Below, one piece after another: positions 18,577 to 27,794 of a DNA stretch of 64,000 nucleotides. Positions within the stretch are counted from its first letter, which is position 1. Each line of letters begins with the position of its first letter. The notes under the pieces are model-generated. The model was not told the origin of the DNA. It searched no databases and was given only the letters and a program-made list of their open reading frames with translations. The DNA comes from Psychromonas sp. SA13A. GTDB taxonomy: Bacteria; Pseudomonadota; Gammaproteobacteria; Enterobacterales; Psychromonadaceae. The stretch lies in NCBI RefSeq assembly GCF_011378715.1, contig NZ_WTKU01000007.1:1-64000 (forward strand). The letters run 5' to 3'. The translations under genes were made by a program, and so were the position numbers.

Positions 18577-19641
18577 ATGAATAAACAAGATATTAAAGAA
18601 CAAAATCTAAGCGATGCAGAAGTCGTGACTAAACGAGATCTTGACCGTGCAAATTCGTTAAAACCGATCTCCTCGCCACTTGTTACACATATTTACACCG
18701 CGGATCCTTCTGCACATGTATTTAATGGCAAGATTTATATTTATCCATCTCATGACGTTGAAACAGGTAAACCATTAAATGATAACGGTGATCATTTCGA
18801 TATGAAAGATTATCACGTGATTTCACTCGATCGTCCGTTTGGTAAGTCGACTGATCATGGTAATGCACTTGACGTAAAAGATGTGAAATGGGCTGAACGT
18901 CAAATGTGGGCGCCAGATGCAGCTGAAAAAAATGGTAAATACTACCTATACTTTCCGGCTAAAAATTATGATGGTGTATTTCATGTAGGTGTTGCTGTCG
19001 GTGATGCGCCAGAAGGGCCTTTTGTTGCACAAGACACACATATCGAAGGAACATTTAGTATTGATCCTGCAGTATTTCAAGATGATGACCAACAATACTA
19101 TATTTATTTTGGCGGGCTATGGGGCGGTCAACTACAAAACTGGCGTGACGTAGAATTTGGTGAAGAAAAATATCCTGCAGATAATGAACCTGCTCTATTA
19201 CCTCAAGTTGCTAAATTATCTGAGAATATGCTTGATCTTACTGAATCTGCTCGTAGTATCGAGATTTTGGATGAAAATGGCGAGTTAATTTTGACAGGTG
19301 ATACGGATCGTCGCTATTTCGAAGGCCCTTGGCTACATAAACATAATGATACCTATTACTTCTCTTACTCAACGGGGGATACTCACAAAATTGTTTATGC
19401 TACTAGCAAGTCACCATATGGTCCATTTACTTATCAAGGCGTCATTTTAGCGCCTGTTTTAGGTTGGACAACCCACCACTCGGTTGCTCAGTTCGAAGGG
19501 AAATGGTATCTGTTCTACCATGACTGTTCGTTATCTGGTGGCCAAACACACCTGAGAAACATAAAAATGACAGAGTTAGTACATAATGAAGATGGTTCTA
19601 TTCAAACTATTCTACCATATGATAACGAAGCTCAAATATAG
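18577..19641 (+). CDS. GH43 family glycosidase of the short, single-domain type
   Basis: A 354-residue enzyme limited to the GH43 propeller. Catalytic residues expected for the family are Asp43 in YTADPSAHVF, Asp163 in FSIDPAVF and Glu249 in YFEGPWLH. The opening ADPSAHVFNGKIYIYPSHD is typical of the subfamily (GH43_1-like) that includes xylosidases and arabinofuranosidases acting on short oligomers. There is no signal peptide, so it should act on imported sugars. It stands alone between two strong terminators, so it has its own promoter. Only a weak ribosome site precedes the ATG. Confidence 0.9.
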   Translation: MNKQDIKEQNLSDAEVVTKRDLDRANSLKPISSPLVTHIYTADPSAHVFNGKIYIYPSHDVETGKPLNDNGDHFDMKDYHVISLDRPFGKSTDHGNALDVKDVKWAERQMWAPDAAEKNGKYYLYFPAKNYDGVFHVGVAVGDAPEGPFVAQDTHIEGTFSIDPAVFQDDDQQYYIYFGGLWGGQLQNWRDVEFGEEKYPADNEPALLPQVAKLSENMLDLTESARSIEILDENGELILTGDTDRRYFEGPWLHKHNDTYYFSYSTGDTHKIVYATSKSPYGPFTYQGVILAPVLGWTTHHSVAQFEGKWYLFYHDCSLSGGQTHLRNIKMTELVHNEDGSIQTILPYDNEAQI

Positions 19642-19648
19642 CATTGTT

Positions 19649-19680
19649 AAAAACTCAGGTTCATTTTAACCTGAGTTTTT
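19649..19680 (+). terminator. Strong intrinsic terminator after GH43
   Basis: Perfect 13-bp stem AAAAACTCAGGTT and AACCTGAGTTTTT with a short loop, eight bases past the stop codon. Confidence 0.95.
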
Positions 19681-19932
19681 AAACTGGATTAGATGTATAA
19701 ATTTTTTTGTTTTATCAAATATTAATTTCCGATAGATAAAACTTAATTATTCCATAAAACCCTGATCAATATCATCTTTGTGTTCGTTTGCAGTGAACTC
19801 TTTATTGATGCCTGTGTGATTTTAAGTTGTTGAAGTATAAGGTATTTCTTCTTGTTCTGGCGCTTTTTATTTTATTTTTAAAAGCAATTTTATTTATATA
19901 ATAAGTGTTTTTGTGATCTTGTTTGTTAAAAC

Positions 19933-19959
19933 AAAATAACAGAATTAACTTGTTATTTT
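19933..19959. promoter_or_regulatory. Candidate operator upstream of the isomerase-like gene
   Basis: Perfect inverted repeat AAAATAACA and TGTTATTTT separated by nine bases, about 75 bases before the isomerase-like start. Geometry suits a dimeric regulator. TGTTATTT words also occur upstream of the GPH symporter (31151-31160 and 31209-31217). Confidence 0.4.
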
Positions 19960-20033
19960 TCACAATTTTTTTTCTATTTTAAATCGTCATAGTGTCCTTA
20001 TATTAATTAATCACAATTATTCGGAGCAACATT

Positions 20034-21524
20034 ATGATCAATATTCCACAAGTAAAACTAGGTATCGTGGCTGTAAGCCGTGACTGTTTTCCTATCACTC
20101 TTTCTGAGCAACGTCGTAAAGCAGTTGTTAAATCATGTGCTGAAAAAGAAATTAGCGTTATTGAGTTAAATACGATTATCGAAAATGAAAATGACATGCT
20201 AAAAGCATTAGCTGAAGCAAAAGAAGCTGGCATTAACTCATTAGTTATTTATCTTGGTAACTTTGGACCTGAAGGCCCTTTAACACAAATGGCGCAACGT
20301 TTTGATGGCCCTGTTATGTTTGTTTCTGCAGCAGAAGAGTCAACTGCATGCCTTGCTGATGAGCGAGGCGATGCGTATTGCGGTATGTTAAATGCCTCAT
20401 ATAGCGCAGGTTTGCGTAATATTCGCCCACATATTCCTGAGTATCCAGTGGGTACACCAACAGAAGTTGCCACAATGATTGGTGAGTTTGTACCTGTAGT
20501 GCGTACTATATTAGGCCTTAAAGGTCTGAAGATCTTTAGTTTTGGTCCACGTCCACAGGATTTCGTTGCTTGTAACGCACCTATCAAGGCGTTATTTGAC
20601 CTTGGTGTTGAAATCATGGAAAACAGTGAACTTGACCTTTACGACCTATACCTTGAGGCTGCGGGTCATAAAGATATTCCTGCAATTATCGCCTCTATGG
20701 AAGCAGAACTTGGTGATAACAACCCATATCCTGATCTACTGCCTAAGCTTGCACAATATGAAGCCGCATTACTTGATTTCCATAAAGCGAATCTTGGAGC
20801 CTCAACGTTTGGTGTATTTGCTAATAAGTGTTGGCCTTCATTTGAAAAATTCTTCGGCTTTGTTCCATGCTTTGTAAATGCACGATTAGCTGAACGTGGT
20901 ATTCCTGTTGCTTGTGAAGTGGATATTTATGGTGCGCTTTCTGAGTACATGATCACCTGTGCAACAAATTTGCCAGCAACGTTACTAGATATCAACAACT
21001 CAGTGCCAACGGATATGGTTGAAGCAAATGCTGAAGTGATGGGTAACTACACTGCAAAAGACCTATTCATGGGGTTCCATTGTGGTAACACTGCATCTAG
21101 CTGTATGAAAAATTCTCAATTGCGTTTCCAAAAAATCATGCACAGCCTGATGGAGCCAGGTAAAGCACCAGATATCACACGTGGGACACTTGAAGGTCAA
21201 ATCAAGCCTGGAGAAGTAACATTGTTCCGTTTGCAGTCAACTGCAGATACCAAGCTCCGCGCTTATGTTGCTCAAGGTGACATTCTGGATATCGACCCAC
21301 AATCATTTGGTTCTATCGCAGTCTTTGCTATTCCTGAAATGCAGCGTTTTTACCGCCATGTATTGATTCAAAAGCGTTATCCGCATCATGCCGGCGTTGC
21401 CTTCGCTAATGTTGGTAAAACAATGTACCAAGTACTGAATCTGCTGGGAGTAACAGATATTGATTACAATCAACCAGCAACAGAGCGTTACCCAAATGAA
21501 ATTCCTTGTATGTTCTTAAACTAA
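20034..21524 (+). CDS. L-fucose/L-arabinose isomerase-like protein
   Basis: A 496-residue sugar isomerase-like protein related to the FucI/AraA fold. It has the N-terminal LGIVAVSRDCFP, LVIYLGNFGPEGPLTQ, a central KCWPSFEKFFGFVPCFVNAR segment and the metal-site region CEVDIYGALSEYM, followed by FMGFHCGNTASSC. Members interconvert aldoses and ketoses, such as L-arabinose with L-ribulose or L-fucose with L-fuculose, using Mn2+. No ribulokinase, fuculokinase, epimerase or aldolase is in the window, so its product would need enzymes encoded elsewhere. Arabinose released by the GH43 enzymes is the most plausible substrate, by inference. GGAG lies eight bases upstream. Confidence 0.82.
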   Translation: MINIPQVKLGIVAVSRDCFPITLSEQRRKAVVKSCAEKEISVIELNTIIENENDMLKALAEAKEAGINSLVIYLGNFGPEGPLTQMAQRFDGPVMFVSAAEESTACLADERGDAYCGMLNASYSAGLRNIRPHIPEYPVGTPTEVATMIGEFVPVVRTILGLKGLKIFSFGPRPQDFVACNAPIKALFDLGVEIMENSELDLYDLYLEAAGHKDIPAIIASMEAELGDNNPYPDLLPKLAQYEAALLDFHKANLGASTFGVFANKCWPSFEKFFGFVPCFVNARLAERGIPVACEVDIYGALSEYMITCATNLPATLLDINNSVPTDMVEANAEVMGNYTAKDLFMGFHCGNTASSCMKNSQLRFQKIMHSLMEPGKAPDITRGTLEGQIKPGEVTLFRLQSTADTKLRAYVAQGDILDIDPQSFGSIAVFAIPEMQRFYRHVLIQKRYPHHAGVAFANVGKTMYQVLNLLGVTDIDYNQPATERYPNEIPCMFLN

Positions 21525-21551
21525 GACCACAGTACTAAAAAATAATAAACC

Positions 21552-21586
21552 AAAGTGCATGGTATTAACCTCATGCACTTTTTTTA
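21552..21586 (+). terminator. Terminator/attenuator between isomerase-like gene and galM
   Basis: Perfect 10-bp stem AAAGTGCATG (21552-21561) and CATGCACTTT followed by a long T-run. The galM ribosome site starts only a few bases after, so galM may depend on read-through. Confidence 0.88.
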
Positions 21587-21602
21587 TGAAAAGGATCAAG
21601 TC

Positions 21603-22625
21603 ATGACGCAAACAGTTAAAAAAGCATGGGGGGATTTTCATCTATACTCCCTAAAAAACACGCAAGGTACTCAAGTTGATATTTCACAGCTTGGTGCCAC
21701 CATTGTTAATTTTTTTGTCAATGATAAAAACAACCAGCGACAGAATATTGTTTTGGGGTTTAAGCAACCTCAAGATTACTTGGCTACCAAAGCTTATATT
21801 GGTAGCGTTGTCGGGCCATGGGCAAACCGAATTGCTAACGGTAAGTTTCCACTAAATGGTAAAACAATTGAGCTTGAATTAAATGAAGGTAACAATCATC
21901 TGCACGGCGCTTCAATCCAGCTAGACAAACAGCGCTGGACAGTTGAATCTTTTAACCAACAAGAGATTTGCCTAGCAATCAAAACGAAAGAGGGTGACGC
22001 GGGTTATCCTGCAAATATCAACTTTACCGTTAAGTATGCATTAAATGATGACAATGAGCTTTCTGTTGAATATGGCGCAACCACTGATAAAGGTGTACCG
22101 ATTAATGTAACGCAACATACTTATTTTAATTTATCAGGTTGTCATGGGAAAATTGTCGACCACTCTGTCGTGATTGTTGCAGATCATTATTTGAAAATTA
22201 ATGAACAATCTATTCCAATTAGCAAAGAATCTGTTAGCGAAACGGCAATGGATTTACGCACCAAAAAAGTCATCCAAGAAGGCATCACTGCGAATGAGCA
22301 ACAAATAAAATTAGTGAATGGTTACGATCATTGTTGGTGTTTAAATCAAGAAGAATTTGCTTTAGCTGCTCAAGTTAATTGTGAATTTACAGGGTTACAA
22401 TTGGAGGTCTACACCGATCAAAATGCCATTCAGTTTTATACCGGTAATTGGTTATCGGGAGAAATTGGGCGGGAAGGTAAAGCTTATGATGCTTATTATG
22501 GATTATGCCTTGAAACACAACACTACCCTGATCAAGTGAATATGCCGGAGATTGCACAAGCTTGTATTTATTCCCCACATCGTCCTTATTCGCACAAAAC
22601 CGTTTTTAAAATAACACGAAGTTAA
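21603..22625 (+). CDS. galM: Aldose 1-epimerase (mutarotase)
   Basis: Interconverts alpha and beta anomers of aldoses such as xylose, arabinose or galactose in the cytoplasm. The 340-residue length is normal. Family motifs are SQLGATIVNFFV, GSVVGPWANRIANG with the substrate-binding arginine, GNNHLHG, the catalytic histidine in NVTQHTYFNLSG and the catalytic glutamate in GLCLETQHYPDQ. The start at 21603 has AAAGGA eight bases upstream and fits the family; a frame from 21555 would run through the terminator hairpin. It follows the isomerase-like gene by 78 bases and supports pentose catabolism. Confidence 0.92.
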   Translation: MTQTVKKAWGDFHLYSLKNTQGTQVDISQLGATIVNFFVNDKNNQRQNIVLGFKQPQDYLATKAYIGSVVGPWANRIANGKFPLNGKTIELELNEGNNHLHGASIQLDKQRWTVESFNQQEICLAIKTKEGDAGYPANINFTVKYALNDDNELSVEYGATTDKGVPINVTQHTYFNLSGCHGKIVDHSVVIVADHYLKINEQSIPISKESVSETAMDLRTKKVIQEGITANEQQIKLVNGYDHCWCLNQEEFALAAQVNCEFTGLQLEVYTDQNAIQFYTGNWLSGEIGREGKAYDAYYGLCLETQHYPDQVNMPEIAQACIYSPHRPYSHKTVFKITRS

Positions 22626-22960
22626 TTGGTTCTAAATGGAGCAATGGTTTTTTCATCGCTTGGTTATAGATAAATACAATATCGATATTAAATTTCTTAG
22701 AGTAGGGAGGTATATCAAAAATGAAAATAGGCGGCTAAAAAACCGTTGAGTGATACTTTTTTAGATAAAAATATCATATCAATTGCTATCTCAACACACT
22801 AGCCCAAAGGAATGTGCAGAGTCTGATATTTTTAATGCAAAGGCTCAAATAATAATATGTAGAGAGTTTGGAAAATAGTTAAACCGTCAAGTTTCGAATT
22901 CAGAATAATTAAGCTTCTTAGTCTGATTAGAAATTAAAATTACTTTAACAGGAATATATT
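22626..22960. other. Intergenic stretch before pyruvate kinase
   Basis: About 335 bases that must hold the pyruvate kinase promoter. It contains a perfect 12-bp palindrome AATATCGATATT (22678-22689). No coding sequence or clear terminator was found. Confidence 0.4.
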
Positions 22961-24391
22961 ATGTTACGACGTACCAAAATTGTTACGACTTTAGGACCTT
23001 CTACAGACCGTGATAATAACCTTGAAAAAATTATCGTTGCGGGAGCAGATATGGTTCGCATGAATTTTTCACATGGTGAACCTGCAGATCATATAAAACG
23101 TGCTAAACAGGTACGAGAAATTGCTGCTCGTTTAGGAAAACAAGTGGCTATTATGGGGGATTTACAAGGCCCTAAAATTCGTATATCCACATTTAAAGAT
23201 AAAAAAATTCAATTAGTTATTGGTGACCAATTTATTCTAGATAGTGACATCCAAAAAGGTCAGGGTGATCAGCAAGCTGTTGGTCTTGATTACAAAACAT
23301 TACCGCAAGAGGTGACCTCAGGTGATGTTTTATTACTTGATGATGGCCGAGTTCAATTAGTTGTTGAAAAGGTTATCGGTAACCAAGTCCACACGACGGT
23401 ATCGATTGGTGGATTCTTATCTAATAATAAAGGTATTAATAAAAAAGGGGGGGGATTATCAGCCGCCGCATTAACACCTAAAGATAAAAAAGACATCATC
23501 ACTGCTGCTGAAATTGGTTGTGATTACCTTGCCGTGTCTTTCCCTCGTAATGGTGAAGATATTCATTATGCACGCCGGCTTGCAAAAGAGGCTGGCTGCC
23601 ATGCCAAAATAGTCGCTAAAGTAGAACGTGCTGAAGCAGTAGAAACTCAGGAAGCGTTAGAAGATATTATCCTCGCTTCTGATGTTGTTATGGTCGCTCG
23701 TGGTGATTTGGGTGTAGAAATTGGTGATGCACGTTTGGTAGGCGTACAAAAAAATATGATCCGAACAGCACGTCGGTTAAATCGAGTCGTTATAACCGCA
23801 ACACAGATGATGGAGTCGATGATCTCTGCTCCAATGCCAACAAGAGCAGAGGTAATGGATGTCGCAAATGCAGTATTAGATGGCACTGATGCAGTAATGT
23901 TATCAGGTGAAACAGCCGCAGGTGATTATCCTGTTGAAACGGTTAAAGCGATGAGTGAAGTTTGCCTCGGTGCAGAAAAGCATCCAAGTATTAATATTTC
24001 AAAGAACCGTATGAATTATATGTTTAATGATCCAACTGAAGCATTGGCGATGACTACAATGTTTACAGCTAATCATACAATGGGTATCAAAGCGATTATT
24101 TCCTTAACAGCTTCGGGGACGACACCTTTATTAATGTCACGTCTTAGCTCTGGTTTGCCTATTTTTGCACTTTCAAGTAATACTCAAACGTTGAATTATT
24201 GTGCATTATACCGTGGAGTAATACCGATTAATTTTAATTCGACGACCACTAATAATGATGTGTTTACACGCAATGCAATTGAAATATTACAAGAAACGGG
24301 ATACTTAAATAAAGGAGAGCTTGTATTAATTACTCATGGTAATGAACACTATGCAGGCTCAACCAATACCTGCAAAATAGTTGAAGTATAA
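22961..24391 (+). CDS. pykA: Pyruvate kinase
   Basis: Catalyses phosphoenolpyruvate plus ADP to pyruvate plus ATP. The 476-residue protein has the full set of motifs: [22 protein letters not shown], the lysine-rich [12 protein letters not shown], the signature [35 protein letters not shown] and [16 protein letters not shown]. It resembles type II PykA rather than the fructose-1,6-bisphosphate-activated PykF, judged by the opening MLRRTKIV and the [10 protein letters not shown] region. It is unusual to find it among xylan genes; it may be an extra copy. ACAGGA lies about eight bases before the ATG. A terminator follows. Confidence 0.95.
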   Translation: MLRRTKIVTTLGPSTDRDNNLEKIIVAGADMVRMNFSHGEPADHIKRAKQVREIAARLGKQVAIMGDLQGPKIRISTFKDKKIQLVIGDQFILDSDIQKGQGDQQAVGLDYKTLPQEVTSGDVLLLDDGRVQLVVEKVIGNQVHTTVSIGGFLSNNKGINKKGGGLSAAALTPKDKKDIITAAEIGCDYLAVSFPRNGEDIHYARRLAKEAGCHAKIVAKVERAEAVETQEALEDIILASDVVMVARGDLGVEIGDARLVGVQKNMIRTARRLNRVVITATQMMESMISAPMPTRAEVMDVANAVLDGTDAVMLSGETAAGDYPVETVKAMSEVCLGAEKHPSINISKNRMNYMFNDPTEALAMTTMFTANHTMGIKAIISLTASGTTPLLMSRLSSGLPIFALSSNTQTLNYCALYRGVIPINFNSTTTNNDVFTRNAIEILQETGYLNKGELVLITHGNEHYAGSTNTCKIVEV

Positions 24392-24414
24392 GTTTCAACT
24401 GCCCTTAATAATAT

Positions 24415-24444
24415 AAAAATGCTTCTAAGTAAGAAGCATTTTTT
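24415..24444. terminator. Bidirectional terminator between pykA and xylR
   Basis: Perfect stem AAAATGCTTCT and AGAAGCATTTT with a short loop; A- and T-runs flank it on both sides, so it can serve both convergent genes. Confidence 0.9.
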
Positions 24445-24496
24445 AAAATCATTCAGGAAATTTGGCTGCTTATTTTAATCATTATTCTCAATACTG

Positions 24497-25708
24497 TTAG
24501 ATTGAATAACTAACATGCTTAATTCGATAATCCTTTGGCGTAATACCGATATCTTTTTTAAAGACAGTATACATGTACTGTAATGATGGATAGCCACATA
24601 AAACTGGGACATCTGCAATCGAAATATCAGTAGAAGCTAGTAATTCACAAGCGCGTTTTAGTTTTGAGTTATGTATTTCTTGATGTACTGAATGTCCTCT
24701 TTCTTCTTTAAAACGTATTTCCAGATTAGATCTGGAAATTCTCAACGAATCTAAAACTTGATCAACTTTAATTCCGTTATAAGCATTATTACGAATATAG
24801 TGCATCGCTTTAATCACATAAGGGTCTTTAATAGCTTGAAAATCACTGCTTTGTCGTTCAAATACCTCCACTGCAGGAACCAGAATTCGAGGATACTTAA
24901 CATCTTTTGTTTGGCCGGCTTCATTTACATCAGGTGACTCTAACTCGACCAAGTGTTTATGTAATAATTGCGCTGCAGAATACCCCATTGACTTACAGGC
25001 TTGTCCTACAGAACTTAATGAAACCCTTGTCAAATAACGTGTTAACTCCTCATTATCAATACCAATAATTGCGATTTGATCGGGTACCATCAGGTTAAGA
25101 TGATCACACAATTGAAGTAAATGGCGAGCTCGCGCATCCGTCACCGCTATAATGCCGATAGGTGTTGGCAAACTTTGTAACCAGTCGGCTAATCGGTTCA
25201 TATCATACTGCCATGTTTGTGGTGCAGTTCGGTGCCCCCGATATACTGAACTATAATACCCTTCACGATTTACAATATGGTTAAAAGCTTTTTCTCTTTC
25301 ACTCGCCCAACGGGTTTTATTATCTTCAGGTAGTCCGTAGAAAGCAAAGTGCTCTAATCCTTTGTCCTTTAAATGATGAAATGCGGTATTAACCAAATTA
25401 ACATTATCTGTCGCAATATAAGGCACGTCGGGATAGTTTTTTTCATTTTCATAAGAGCCTCCAATCCCAATAACCGGAATCGATAAATGAGATAATAGTG
25501 ATTCAATTTCTGGGTTATCCAAATCTGCAATAATACCATCCCCAATCCAGTCATGAATATTTTCAAGGTTAGTACAAAAATCTTCTTCAAAGAAAATATC
25601 CCAATCACATTGAGTTGCTTGTAAGTATTCGCCAATCCCTTTAATTATTTGACGATCATATGCTTTATTAGCATTAAACAATAAAGTAATACGGTAATTA
25701 TTTTTCAT
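24497..25708 (-). CDS. xylR: Xylose operon regulator XylR (AraC family)
   Basis: Xylose-responsive activator of 403 residues. The N-terminal 280 residues form a LacI/periplasmic-binding-type sensor (RITLLFNANKAYDRQIIKGI, GIIADLDNPEIE, AIIGIDNEELTRYL, LSSVGQACKSMGY). The C-terminal 110 residues hold two AraC helix-turn-helix motifs (LDSLRISRSNLEIRFKEERG and ISIADVPVLCGYPSLQYMYT). This two-part plan is that of E. coli XylR, which binds D-xylose and activates xyl promoters. It faces away from xylB across about 560 bases. A second XylR-like gene is at 34189. Start is an ATG with GGAAG/AGGG-like bases upstream. Confidence 0.93.
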   Translation of the reverse strand: MKNNYRITLLFNANKAYDRQIIKGIGEYLQATQCDWDIFFEEDFCTNLENIHDWIGDGIIADLDNPEIESLLSHLSIPVIGIGGSYENEKNYPDVPYIATDNVNLVNTAFHHLKDKGLEHFAFYGLPEDNKTRWASEREKAFNHIVNREGYYSSVYRGHRTAPQTWQYDMNRLADWLQSLPTPIGIIAVTDARARHLLQLCDHLNLMVPDQIAIIGIDNEELTRYLTRVSLSSVGQACKSMGYSAAQLLHKHLVELESPDVNEAGQTKDVKYPRILVPAVEVFERQSSDFQAIKDPYVIKAMHYIRNNAYNGIKVDQVLDSLRISRSNLEIRFKEERGHSVHQEIHNSKLKRACELLASTDISIADVPVLCGYPSLQYMYTVFKKDIGITPKDYRIKHVSYSI

Positions 25709-26265
25709 CAGGAAGACCCTTAATTAAATTGATTACAGCCACAGCATTTAAAAAACATGTGGAGGATAAAATACAAAGGTCTAGTCTTTAATTTACTAAA
25801 AATATAGTGACCTTTATTTTGTCAGCCTAGGTATTGTGAAAATATTTAGATAATAGGAAGTTAAGAATAAAATTAATAACGAAGCTGGCATTAATTTGAT
25901 TAAATACAAACGATCATGAAGTCAATGGATTAGTTCATCGTTTGAACGAAAAATCTTACTACACTAAAATATGAAATTAACCCTTATTTAAAATCTAAAG
26001 GGGTGGTGTTGAGTAATATCGCTGCCCCCATCCTCTTGTTGGCAATATTAATGTTTTTAATATAGCAATACGAAGCCTAACTGATTATCGCCTGCTATCT
26101 TTGTGATCAAGGGCTCAATCATTAAATCAGTGAAAGACGGTATCAAAAAACGTAATTGTAGATATGTAAGGCATACGAGTATCTTTTCTAAAGAAAAGCG
26201 TATTTCACATTGGGAGACTTGCTCTCTCTATTATGAAACATTTAATTAAAGAAAAGGAACGTTGT
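25709..26265. other. Divergent xylR / xylB promoter region
   Basis: About 560 bases without a gene. It includes an inverted repeat GTTCA-TCGTT-TGAAC (25933-25947), a CRP-like half-site TGTGATC (26102-26108) and the word CGTAATTG (26151-26158), also found before xylA. These are candidate XylR and CRP contacts. Confidence 0.45.
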
Positions 26266-27717
26266 ATGTTTATTGGTATTGACCTTGGAACCTCTGGAGT
26301 TAAGGCCATTCTACTTGATAAAAGTGGGCTTATTTTAGGAACAAAAACTGTTCCATTATCTGTTTCTCGACCTGCAGCATTATGGTCAGAGCAGGATCCT
26401 CAAGAATGGTGGAGTGCAACAGACCAAGCAGTTAAAGAGTTAGCTAAAGATATCGACCTATCTCATGTAATTGCAATTGGTTTGGCGGGGCAAATGCATG
26501 GTGCTACGCTATTAAATGATAACGGTGAAGTACTTCGTCCCGCTATTTTATGGAATGATGGCCGTTGTGCTGCCGAATGTCTTGAAATTGAACAGTTAGT
26601 GCCAAATAGTAGAGAGATTACCGGCAATATTATGATGCCGGGATTTACTGCTCCAAAGCTTAAATGGGTGCAAAAAAATGAGCCAGAGTGCTTTGCTAAG
26701 ATAGCTAAGGTATTGTTACCAAAAGATTATATACGTTACCGCATGACCGGTGATTTTGCATCAGATATGTCAGACTCCGCCGGAACAATGTGGTTAGACG
26801 TAGCAAAACGTGATTGGAATGATGAGTTACTAGCTGCTACAGGACTAACTCGTGAACAGATGCCTAAATTGTATGAAGGTAGTGACGTTACTGGCGTTTT
26901 ATCAAAAGAGATTGCTAAAGCATGGGGTATGGCTTGTGTGCCTGTTATTGCAGGTGCAGGTGATAATGCTGCTGGTGCAATTGGTGTTGGTATTACCCAA
27001 CCAGGTCAAGCAATGCTTTCATTGGGTACATCGGGTGTCTATTTTGCAGTCACAGACGGCTTTGCTGCTAATCCTGAGTCAGCATTACACACTTTCTGTC
27101 ATGCACTACCAGCTTCTTGGCACTCTATGTCAGTAATCTTAAGTGCGGCTTCTTGTTTAGATTGGGTGGCAAAACTAACAGGGGCAGCAAGTGTTCCTGA
27201 GATGCTTGCTGAAGTTGAAGCCGAAGCTGCTGCAGATTCAGATGTTATTTTCCTTCCATACTTATCGGGTGAGCGTACTCCACACAATAACCCGCACGCT
27301 AAAGGCGTGTTTTTTGGCATGACACATGAAACAAAGCGCCCAGAGTTAGCGAAAGCGGTATTAGAAGGTGTTGCATTTGCCTTTGCTGATGGTTTAGATG
27401 CGTTACATGCAACGGGTAATGAACCAGATGAGATTTCGTTGATTGGTGGTGGCGCACGTAGCCCTTATTGGCGTCAAATGCTCGCAGACGTGTTCAATAA
27501 AAAACTTGTTTACCGTGCTGGTGGGGATGTCGGTCCTGCACTAGGTGCTGCACGTCTTGCGCATTTAGGTGCAACGGAAAATGCAAAAATTGAAGAAGTA
27601 TGTCCAGTACCAGGATTAATTCAAACGCATAGTCCTAACAGCGAAAGCCATGCTAGCTATTCAGTTAAGCGAGAAACATTCCAAAAACTTTATGTTCAAG
27701 TAAAAGATCTTTTTTAA
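26266..27717 (+). CDS. xylB: Xylulokinase
   Basis: Phosphorylates D-xylulose to D-xylulose-5-phosphate with ATP. The 483-residue protein is almost the length of E. coli XylB (484). FGGY-kinase motifs are FIGIDLGTSGVKAIL, the catalytic-site LAGQMHGATLL, PAILWNDGRC, PVIAGAGDNAAGAIG, SLGTSGVYF, LPYLSGERTPHNNP and SLIGGGARSPYWRQML. I choose ATG 26266 because AAGGA (26254-26258) lies seven bases ahead and the family begins at MFIGIDLG; an ATG at 26233 lacks a site. It heads the xylB-tal-tkt operon. Confidence 0.96.
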   Translation: MFIGIDLGTSGVKAILLDKSGLILGTKTVPLSVSRPAALWSEQDPQEWWSATDQAVKELAKDIDLSHVIAIGLAGQMHGATLLNDNGEVLRPAILWNDGRCAAECLEIEQLVPNSREITGNIMMPGFTAPKLKWVQKNEPECFAKIAKVLLPKDYIRYRMTGDFASDMSDSAGTMWLDVAKRDWNDELLAATGLTREQMPKLYEGSDVTGVLSKEIAKAWGMACVPVIAGAGDNAAGAIGVGITQPGQAMLSLGTSGVYFAVTDGFAANPESALHTFCHALPASWHSMSVILSAASCLDWVAKLTGAASVPEMLAEVEAEAAADSDVIFLPYLSGERTPHNNPHAKGVFFGMTHETKRPELAKAVLEGVAFAFADGLDALHATGNEPDEISLIGGGARSPYWRQMLADVFNKKLVYRAGGDVGPALGAARLAHLGATENAKIEEVCPVPGLIQTHSPNSESHASYSVKRETFQKLYVQVKDLF

Positions 27718-27794
27718 ATCCATATTCCTACTAATATTTGGCATTACTTTGTAATGACAAATTCGTAATATAAAAACTATAGAGAGCGAATAAA

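Larger units (their letters stand above)
19642..20033. other. Promoter region of the isomerase-like gene
   Basis: About 390 bases holding the GH43 terminator, a CRP-like half-site TGTGATCT at 19912-19919 and an inverted repeat at 19933-19959. No coding sequence seen. Confidence 0.45.
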
